NCBI GenBank assembly: GCA_014904985.1
Contig: MU129099.1
Location: forward strand, 1-14,363
Length of the DNA: 14,363 nucleotides
Source: Hydnum rufescens UP504
Lineage: Eukaryota; Basidiomycota; Agaricomycetes; Cantharellales; Hydnaceae
Direction: 5' to 3'
Under the pieces are notes generated by a model that searched no databases, was not told the DNA's origin, and saw only the letters and a list, made by a program, of their open reading frames with translations. This document shows, in pieces, positions 9,741 through 14,363 of this stretch (the first letter of the stretch is position 1; every line of letters starts with the position of its first letter). A program made the position numbers and the translations under genes.

Positions 9741-9750
9741 ACTTATACAT
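9741..9750 (-). promoter_or_regulatory. TATA-like box of the LTR promoter
   Basis: The minus strand reads ATGTATAAGT inside the LTR, about 290 bases from its 5' end. Position and sequence fit the polymerase II promoter that would drive element transcription. No other TATAA is seen on that strand in the LTR. Start-site position is not determinable from sequence. Confidence 0.4.
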
Positions 9751-9963
9751 GATGGCTATACTACGGGGGAGTGATTTCTAAACTGGGGGTGGTTACAAGG
9801 GGGACAGGGACAGGGACAGGAACTCGGCCAGGGGCAAACCAGAAGCAATGGGAAATGAAAGGGAAATGAAACCAAGATAGGGTTGGACCGGAGTCAAACC
9901 GGAAGCAAAGTGGACTTGGGCAAAGGAAATAAGTGGAGAACCAGACTGGAGGTGGGTGGACAA

Positions 9964-10023
9964 GGACCGGAGTGATCCAGAGTGGACCGGAGTTGACTGG
10001 AGTTGACTGGAGTTGACCGGAGT
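9964..10023 (-). repeat. Six 10-bp tandem repeats in U3
   Basis: Six consecutive ten-base units of the form (T/G)GAC(C/T)GGAGT on the plus strand: GGACCGGAGT, GATCCAGAGT, GGACCGGAGT, TGACTGGAGT twice and TGACCGGAGT. They lie within 80 bases of the 5' end of the LTR, where U3 enhancers sit. C/T differences fall at CCGG sites, consistent with CpG loss. Confidence 0.85.
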
Positions 10024-10040
10024 AAGGGCAGACCCTGACA

Positions 10041-10054
10041 TCACCCCCCTCTTA
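10041..10054 (-). other. Polypurine tract of minus-strand element
   Basis: The minus strand reads TAAGAGGGGGGTGA immediately before the LTR start TGTCAGGG. This is the classic primer site for second-strand synthesis and confirms the LTR boundary and the orientation. A seven-base inverted repeat, GGCCAAT and ATTGGCC, lies just upstream at 10056-10076. Confidence 0.75.
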
Positions 10055-10130
10055 GGGCCAATCGTCCCAATTGGCCGGGGGAGCAGGGATCAATGGGTTG
10101 ACCAGTCTGGGAGGTCTGCAGGGGGTTCAG

Positions 10131-11228
10131 TTAGGAGTGGACATGTTTGGAACCCAATGGAGGAGAAGTCAATGGCACTGATCCATTGTGGAGCGTCCAG
10201 ATGAGCAAGGTGGAACTCTGTGATGACTTCCAGGCATTACCTAGATTGGTCTCTGGAAGCCATTGGTTCTCCGAGGGTGGGTAGCCTTTCCATTTCACCA
10301 AGTACTGGAGTCAGCCTCAGAAATAGCGGGAGTTTTCAATCTGTTCCACCTCATACTCCTCCTCACCACCATGGAGGATAGGAGGTGGAGGATGTGCAAC
10401 ATGATCCATAATTGGGTCAGGCCGGAAAGGGTGGAGTTTCGAGACATGGAACACCAGGTGGACTTGCATGGAGGAGGGAAGTTTGAGCTGGATAGCGGAG
10501 CAGGAGATCACCTTGTCTACTTTGTATGGGCCTAACCACTTGTCTGAGAGTTTCCGGGCTGGGTGGTCAATGGAAATGTTGTGAGCATCCAGCCATACTG
10601 AGTCTCCAACTGCATACTCCAGGGCTTCTGTCCAGTGAGCATCATAGTGACAAGCCATGTCCTTGGCTGCTTGGCGGAGAGCAGACTGGGCTTCCTCAGA
10701 GGTTTTCTGCATCCATGTGACAAAGTCCATGGCTGCTTCAACAACTCCAGGGCAGATTGGTTCAGTACTGAGGCGAGGATCTCACCCAGAGTCAAGGCAG
10801 AATGGGGTTTCCCAGGTGGAGGAGTGAATCTGGTTATTGTATGCAAACTCCGCCATAGGGAGCCAGTCTGCCCAATCATTTTGTCTGTGGTTGACAAAGA
10901 TCCAGAGGTACTGCTCGATCTCCTGATTGACTTGCTCCATCTGTCTGTCTGTCTGGGGGTGGAATGCTGTGGAGAAGTTGGTTTTAACTCCAAGGAGTGA
11001 ATTGAGTTCCTTCATGAACTTCGAGGTGAATGTGGTGCCCCAATCACTGATGATGGTCTCTGGAAGGCTGTGGTGCCTCCAGACATTGTCTTGGAAAAGG
11101 CAGGTGACTCTGGCAGAGTCCACTGTGGTCATTGTGGGCATCACATGAATCCGTTTGGAGAGTTGGTCAACGATGATCATCACACTGTCAAATCCATGCG
11201 GCTCTGGGAGCTCCATGATCATGTCCAC
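10131..11228 (-). pseudogene. pol: integrase core, C-terminus and chromodomain
   Basis: Continues the minus-strand pol after a frameshift. Numbered from 11228, Asp2 (VDMIMELPE context), Asp62 (ISDWGTTF) and Glu98 (QMEQVNQE) form the D,D-35-E catalytic core of integrase. The usual SDRG is SDWG here. A TGA at 10782-10784 interrupts after LDSG. VGDSVWLDAHNI and KWLGPYKVDKVI form the C-terminal GPY region. A chromodomain follows, EEEYEVEQIENSRYF, two TGA codons (10317-10319 and 10311-10313), then LQYLVKWKGYPPSENQWLP. The natural stop is TAA at 10131-10133. Trp replaces the usual Arg at several places (QYLWIF, STWETP). Confidence 0.88.
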
Positions 11229-12563
11229 TGATATGACTTGCCATCAGCAGTCCAGGACGGATTAGGGTGGAGAGTTCTGGATGGTTTGGATGGGAAGGTT
11301 TTGGTCCAATTACAGGTGTCACAGGTGGAAACATAGGTTGCGACATACTGTGACATCCCCGGCCACCAGTAGTGGCAAGACACAAGTTCATATGTCTTCC
11401 ATTGTCCAGGGTGGCCTATGGTTGGGGTGTCGTGGTGTTCATGGACTAGGTCATGATGGAGTTTGGAGTCCAGTGGGACATAGACACATCTGCGGAAAAG
11501 GACCAGAGACCCTTGGAGTTCCCAATCTTTCAGGTGAGCCTTCGGGCCATCTCCATTTAACTCCTTGATGATCTGGACTACTTTGTCATCAATCTCCATT
11601 GCCCTTTTGATCCGAGCTATCAAGCTCCAACTAGGTCCTTCCACTGCCACAACCTCTGTGGTGTCTAGGGCATGGGACTGGAAAGCAGTCAGCTTCAGTA
11701 GGACTACATTGTAGTTATCAGAGTCTCCTCGTGGATGGCCTGGGTGCTGTGAAAGAGCATCTGGTTTCCCTGACTGTGATCTGGAGTGGTGCTGGAGGGT
11801 GAAGTTGAACTGGGAAAGGAAAATATTCCAGCAGGCTTGTCTCCAATTCAGCTTCTGTGCAGTCCAGAAGTACTGAAGGTTCTGGTGGTCTGTCAAGATC
11901 TCAATTGGATGTGGAGAGCCCTCTAGGTAATGTCTCCATGCCTCCAGAGCTCGGATAATGGCCATGAGCTCCTTGTCATAGATGTCATAATTCCTCTCAG
12001 CTTCTGACAGACTTTTTGATAGTAAACCTACTGGGTGCCACTTTCCATCCTCTTGGAGCTGTGAGAGTACTGCTCTGGTTGCATATCCAGAGGCATCGGC
12101 TTCCACTTGGAAGCGTCTGGACTCAGAGGGAAAGACTGGGATTGGTGTGGAGGTGACAAGGGATTTCAGTTTGATGAAGGCATTACATTCTGCATCGGCC
12201 CATTGGAAGGGAGTGTCCTTCCAGGTGAGATCATTCAAAGGTCTGGCAACCTTAGCGAAATCCTGGATGAACTGGCAGTAGAAGTTGATGAATCCAAGGA
12301 ATGACTGTGTCTCCTTCAGGTTCTTGGGTTCTGGCCACTCCATTATGCCTGCAACCTTGATAGGGTCCATCTCCACATGATCTGGGGTGAACACCATCCC
12401 TAGATACTCAATCCAGTCCCAGAAGAACTCACACTTTTCAGGTTTCAAGAAGAGGTTGTTCTCCCAGAGTGTCTGCAGGATCCCTCGGACACCACAGATG
12501 TACTCCTCCTGGGTCTTGGCAAAGCTTAGGATGTCATCCAGATATACGATGCACACTCCAGGC
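11219..12563 (-). pseudogene. pol: RT C-terminus, RNase H, integrase zinc head
   Basis: A 451-codon open stretch whose first codons (12574-12564) belong to the inserted DNA element, so its apparent ATG is an artefact. YLDD (about 12544-12533) is the RT catalytic motif, followed by thumb and connection segments (KPEKCEF, YLGMVF, SFLGFINFY). RNase H has DASGYA (Asp near 12097), KELMAIIRALEAWRHYLEG and ILTDHQNLQYF. Integrase begins with an HHCC head (HEHHDTPTIGHPG, then CDTC). The frame ends by a frameshift near 11225 and continues in another frame. Trp or Cys appears at usual Arg positions (KLNWRQACW, NFYCQFI, CNWTK), a sign of CpG loss. Confidence 0.9.
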
Positions 12564-12640
12564 TGGTCAGTCATATGGGGGACCTAATTTAGGTACCACT
12601 TTCGGGGCAGAAAATGGTACCAAATAGGTCCCCCAGACCT
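12564..12640. repeat. Left terminal repeat with 58-bp foldback
   Basis: Outer TGGTCAGTCAT matches the right end and copy 1. Inside, 12577-12634 is itself palindromic: GGGGGACCT pairs with AGGTCCCCC and GGTACC with GGTACC, around a GGGGC-containing loop. The other element ends have lost this symmetry. Confidence 0.8.
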
Positions 12641-12735
12641 TACGGCCGAAATCAGGCAATTTCAATTCAGTTTTTTGGCCATCTGTTGGCCAATCCATGG
12701 CTGTGCTAGATTATATGTTTATTTATTATTATTTG

Positions 12736-12771
<36 letters not shown>

Positions 12772-12977
12772 TACTATAATTATATACATATTATACTATA
12801 TACCTATTATCCCCCCCGGGGTCTGCCACCACAGGGGGGCATGGTTTATGCGGATCATGGTCATGCGCCCGCATTTACCCACCGTACCCTCCGCAGCGAG
12901 TGCGGTTGGGGGCTGGTTCCTTTTGGGCACTCCCTTGAGAGGGTCGGTCTTCATTTGTGGGGCTTCGTTCACGGTTA
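12635..12977. other. AT-rich subterminal region, no gene
   Basis: Contains GGCC-rich subterminal motifs (12675-12700), AT-rich sequence with a (TTA)10 microsatellite, a CCCCCCCGGGG block near 12811 and GC-rich sequence after 12835. Parts align with the reverse complement of the window start (about 150-230), confirming shared element identity. I see no gene here; it may form the 3' untranslated part of the predicted spliced transcript ending at 12978. Confidence 0.5.
12741..12770. repeat. (TTA)10 microsatellite
   Basis: Thirty bases of perfect TTA repeats inside the subterminal AT-rich region of the DNA element. A shorter related TTATTATTA tract is present in copy 1 at about 187-200 on the other strand. 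Confidence 0.95.
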
Positions 12978-14077
12978 TCATTCACGGCATCTCGTTCGGC
13001 AGATTTCTGCTTGGGGCTCGCAGGGGTTCTGGTTCAGGATCTACAGAAATAAATAATGAAATATTAGTACAACAGTAATGCAGCGCAAAAAGAGCAGCTT
13101 ATGCTGCTCTTTTTGCACCACAAGACTAAGAAATGAAATATAAAACATACCTTGTACCCCACACCCGCAGGTGTAGGGTACTGGGGCCGTGTACGTTGGT
13201 GCGTACATACGCCGGCTCGTACGCATGGCGGTTCGTACGGCCCCCCGTCGTTCGGGCGTCGATAGGCGGGGTTAGGGGGTTCTTTGTCGGTATTCGTTCG
13301 TGAGGGGAGTTGAAACCTAGAAAATATTATTTTTAAATTAGTTAAGAAATAAGGACCACGCAAAAAGAGCAGCTTTCGCTGCTCTTTTTGCGTGGCTGTA
13401 GGTACTGGGGGGGGGGGCGGGAACTCACCTGGTATAGAACCACACACCCGCCATTGCAGGTGTGTGATTCCTGGGCGTTATTTGGCCCGGTCGCGCCCTC
13501 GTTTGGCACGGTGCCGTATGTTGCGTCTGTTGGCGTGTTGGCGTTTGGTGCGTTGGCGTGGCGCGTTGGCGTGTGTCACGTTGGCATATGTCACATTGGC
13601 GTATGTCGCGTTGCCATGTTGCATTGCCGTGTCGCGTTTCCGTGCGTCGCGTTGCTGTTTGGGCTCTCATCGTTGGACGAGGCCTCAATCTAAAATAAAT
13701 AAAGAGATTAGTAAAATATTCCAAAGCAGCGCAAAAAGAGCAGCTTTCGCTGCTCTTTTTGCGCGGCTGTAGCTACTGGGGGGGGCAGGACCTCACCTTA
13801 TATAGGACCACACACCCACCATGGCGGGTGTGTGGTTCGTGGGGCCCTCATTTGGCATGTTGCCGTATGTTGCGTCCTCATTTGGCGCGTTGCTGTACGT
13901 TGCGTCCTCATTTGGCACGTTGCCATATGTCGCGTTGTTTGGTGCGTTGCCGTGTGTCGCATCGTTTGGCGCATTGCCATTTGGCGCGTTGTCGTTTGCG
14001 CCCTCGTCACTTTGCGGGTTTTCGCCGTGCTTTGGACCAGGCTTCATAGTGATGGACCGTAAACTTTTAGTAGCCAT
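12978..14077 (-). CDS. Putative four-exon gene in the DNA element
   Basis: Predicted exons are 14077-13797, 13689-13429, 13316-13151 and 13040-12978, together 771 bases or 256 residues plus TGA. Splice phases agree (2, 2, 0) and no stop interrupts the joined frame. The protein is not recognised. Exon 1 encodes a decapeptide repeat of the type NEDATYGNMP and ends NHTPAMVGVWSYI; exon 2 is Arg/Thr/Gln-rich and ends with the parallel NHTPAMAGVWFYT; exon 3 is Pro-rich and ends PAGVGYK; exon 4 adds 20 residues. The first ATG lies within the right terminal repeat; ATG 14047 is the alternative start. Doubts: GC-rich repeats leave other frames open on both strands, and the same DNA repeat is read in different frames in exons 1 and 2. 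The splice signals are stronger than the protein. Confidence 0.35.
13041..13150 (-). other. Predicted intron 3 with hairpin (110 nt)
   Basis: Minus-strand donor AAG|GTATGT at 13150, branch-like TACTAAT (about 13070) and acceptor TTTCTGTAG ending at 13041. It contains the hairpin at 13085-13116. Its first 30 bases differ from those of the other two introns. Confidence 0.5.
13085..13116 (-). repeat. Intronic hairpin 1, 14-bp stem
   Basis: Perfect inverted repeat GCAAAAAGAGCAGC, four-base loop, GCTGCTCTTTTTGC. The loop is ATAA on the minus strand. Same stem sequence as the hairpins at 13356 and 13729. Confidence 0.95.
13317..13428 (-). other. Predicted intron 2 with hairpin (112 nt)
   Basis: Minus-strand donor CAG|GTGAGT at 13428, branch-like AACTAAT (about 13340) and acceptor TTTTCTAG ending at 13317. 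A C-rich tract and CTACAG precede the hairpin, as in intron 1. Confidence 0.55.
13356..13395 (-). repeat. Intronic hairpin 2, 18-bp stem
   Basis: Perfect inverted repeat with arms CCACGCAAAAAGAGCAGC and its exact complement, around a four-base loop that reads GAAA on the minus strand, a GNRA tetraloop closed by C-G if transcribed with the introns. Confidence 0.95.
13439..13468. repeat. CCACACACCC palindrome at exon 2 end
   Basis: Imperfect palindrome ACCACACACCCGCC, ATTG, then CAGGTGTGTGATT, close to the predicted exon 2 donor. Equivalent to the palindromes at 13807-13836 and 1-93. Confidence 0.7.
13690..13796 (-). other. Predicted intron 1 with hairpin (107 nt)
   Basis: Minus-strand donor AAG|GTGAGG at 13796, branch-like TTACTAATC (about 13710), T-rich tract and acceptor TTATTTTAG ending at 13690. 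The layout of donor, C-rich run, CTACAG, hairpin, branch site and acceptor parallels intron 2. Confidence 0.55.
13729..13764 (-). repeat. Intronic hairpin 3, 16-bp stem
   Basis: Perfect inverted repeat GCGCAAAAAGAGCAGC and its complement around a loop reading GAAA on the minus strand. Beyond one mismatch two further pairs are possible. Confidence 0.95.
13807..13836. repeat. Perfect CCACACACCC palindrome at exon 1 end
   Basis: ACCACACACCC, eight-base spacer, GGGTGTGTGGT: eleven-base perfect arms. If the gene is real, this palindrome encodes the NHTPAMVGVW stretch shared by exons 1 and 2. Confidence 0.85.
13845..13988 (-). repeat. 30-bp tandem repeat encoding decapeptides
   Basis: Three 30-base units start at 13845, 13875 and 13905 with TCCTCATTTGGC at their heads, followed by 27-base derivatives to about 13988. 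On the minus strand they encode ten-residue units NEDATYGNMP, NEDATYSNAP and NEDATYGNVP, then shorter NATYGNAP and NDATHGNAP forms. Lengths divisible by three keep the frame. Confidence 0.8.
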
Positions 14078-14124
14078 TATCTTGCCTGGAATGTACTAAC
14101 TAGGTTAGGCTTAGATACTGACCA
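14047..14124. repeat. Right terminal inverted repeat of copy 2
   Basis: Reverse-complement match, imperfect, to the left end: TGGTCAGT, ACCTAGTTAGTAC, AGATAATGG and GTCCATC blocks. Both this end and copy 1 contain CCATCACTAT at the inner border. The foldback symmetry of the left end is not kept here. Confidence 0.75.
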
Positions 14125-14363
14125 AGGTGCACACCTCCATTGTCGAATTCCATTCCCAGAGGACCGTGCATTGAATCATGTTCTTGGAAGGTTGCCCAAG
14201 AGAGTTGCAAGTCCAAAGAACATGACAAGGTTCAAACAGTCCTTGGTTAGTCGGAAAGCCGCTTTCCATTCTTCTCCATCTGCCATCTGGATATTTCTGG
14301 AAGCCCACTGCAAGTCCAGTTTTCCAAACACTTTGGCTCCTTGGAGTCGGTCAATGACATCAG
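14125..14363 (-). pseudogene. pol: RT N-terminal half, interrupted
   Basis: Upstream part of the minus-strand reverse transcriptase, cut off by the window edge on the right and by the DNA element on the left. DRLQGAKVFGKLDLQWA carries the first catalytic Asp of RT. DGEEWKAAF and, in the next frame, TNQGLFEP, then VMFFGL in the earlier frame, match the central RT motifs. At least two frameshifts lie within 14170-14260. The sequence reaches a Val-Cys codon pair at the junction and resumes as VCIVYLDD on the far side of the insertion near 12555. Confidence 0.8.

Larger units (their letters stand above)
9403..10040 (-). repeat. 3' LTR of minus-strand element
   Basis: On the minus strand it begins TGTCAGGG (10040-10033) and ends CCCTGACA (9410-9403), a perfect eight-base terminal inverted repeat with the TG...CA ends of LTRs. 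It is preceded by a polypurine tract. Length 638 bp. Inside are a 6 x 10-bp tandem array near its start, a duplicated 36-base segment, a GACAGG triplet repeat (about 9812-9829) and a TATA-like box. The 5' LTR is outside the window, so identity between LTRs cannot be used for dating. Confidence 0.85.
12564..14124. mobile_element. TIR DNA element, copy 2, complete
   Basis: A 1561-bp insertion bounded by TGGTCAGT (12564) and ACTGACCA (14117-14124), with imperfect terminal inverted repeats of about 75 bases. It splits the reverse transcriptase of the minus-strand chromovirus between the MFFGL region and YLDD. Flanks hold similar sequences, TGCACACTCCA (12550-12560) and TGCACACCTCCA (14128-14139), which may be a decayed target-site duplication; exact length cannot be fixed. 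There is no recognisable transposase, so it is non-autonomous or of an unfamiliar type. The interior holds three hairpin-bearing intron-like segments and GC-rich tandem repeats. Superfamily unresolved: an 8-11 base duplication would fit hAT or Mutator-like elements. Confidence 0.8.
9403..14363 (-). mobile_element. Ty3/gypsy chromovirus, minus strand, partial
   Basis: A second LTR retrotransposon reading leftwards: reverse transcriptase (entering from the right edge), RNase H, integrase, chromodomain, polypurine tract, 3' LTR. It is a different family from the plus-strand element, judging by YLDD in place of YIDD and different integrase wording, and resembles another chromovirus group common in Agaricomycetes. 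It is interrupted inside reverse transcriptase by the DNA element at 12564-14124. Gag, protease, the N-terminal part of RT and the 5' LTR lie beyond the window. It has one frameshift near 11225 and three in-frame TGA codons downstream. Confidence 0.9.

Noticed and set aside
10532..10993. A 153-residue minus-strand frame overlapping integrase
   Set aside because: It is an out-of-frame shadow. The integrase C-terminal motifs (VWLDAHN, LGPYKVDKVI) lie in another frame of the same strand.
11219..12574. Treating ATG at 12574 as a true start codon
   Set aside because: The first codons derive from the terminal repeat of the inserted DNA element. The real frame came from upstream RT now displaced to 14125-14363.
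13085..13764. CRISPR-like array from three near-identical hairpin repeats
   Set aside because: Only three repeats at uneven spacing of about 270 and 370 bases, in a eukaryotic transposon with splice signals; no cas genes and no uniform spacers.
13388..14062. Plus-strand open frames across the GC-rich repeats
   Set aside because: They are open because GC-rich tandem repeats lack stops in many frames. No plus-strand splice signals match, and the organised donor, branch and acceptor motifs are all on the minus strand.

Overview
This window looks like a transposon graveyard from a filamentous fungus, most likely a basidiomycete of the Agaricomycetes. That guess rests on two Ty3/gypsy chromoviruses (integrase followed by a chromodomain) of types I know as common in mushroom-forming fungi, and on short canonical introns with an ACTAAT branch motif. 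No ordinary host gene, rRNA or tRNA is recognisable. Almost every base belongs to one of four nested or abutting mobile elements.

Layout. Bases 1-425 are one end of a terminal-inverted-repeat DNA element (copy 1), which appears to cut off the 5' part of the next element. Bases 426 to about 9125 are a plus-strand chromovirus: gag remnant with a CCHC knuckle, DSG protease, reverse transcriptase (YIDD), RNase H, integrase (HHCC and D,D-35-E) and chromodomain, ending at a TAG at 5805-5807. It is followed by a 901-codon ORF of unknown function in the env position (5989-8694), a polypurine tract and a probable 3' LTR. Bases 9403-14363 are a minus-strand chromovirus: a well-defined 638-bp 3' LTR (9403-10040), polypurine tract, then chromodomain, integrase, RNase H and reverse transcriptase running leftwards. 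Its reverse transcriptase is split just before YLDD by a 1.56-kb second copy of the DNA element (12564-14124), in the opposite orientation to copy 1. The reverse transcriptase resumes at 14125-14363.

The most unusual part is inside DNA element copy 2. On its minus strand there are three regularly spaced intron-like segments of 107-112 nt with canonical donors, ACTAAT branch motifs and acceptors. Each encloses the same perfect 14-18 bp hairpin; in two of them the loop reads GAAA on the intron strand. Removing the three introns leaves a continuous 257-codon frame from 14077 to 12978, so the element may carry a small multi-exon gene or an introner-like, intron-generating repeat.

A second strong pattern is how both retroelements died. 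In the plus-strand pol and the downstream ORF every in-frame stop is TGA, many at positions where the family has arginine. The minus-strand pol shows the same. Together with Arg-to-Trp changes this points to CGA-to-TGA and CGG-to-TGG mutation, that is deamination of methylated CpG. The retroelements are therefore dead relics in methylated, probably heterochromatic DNA.
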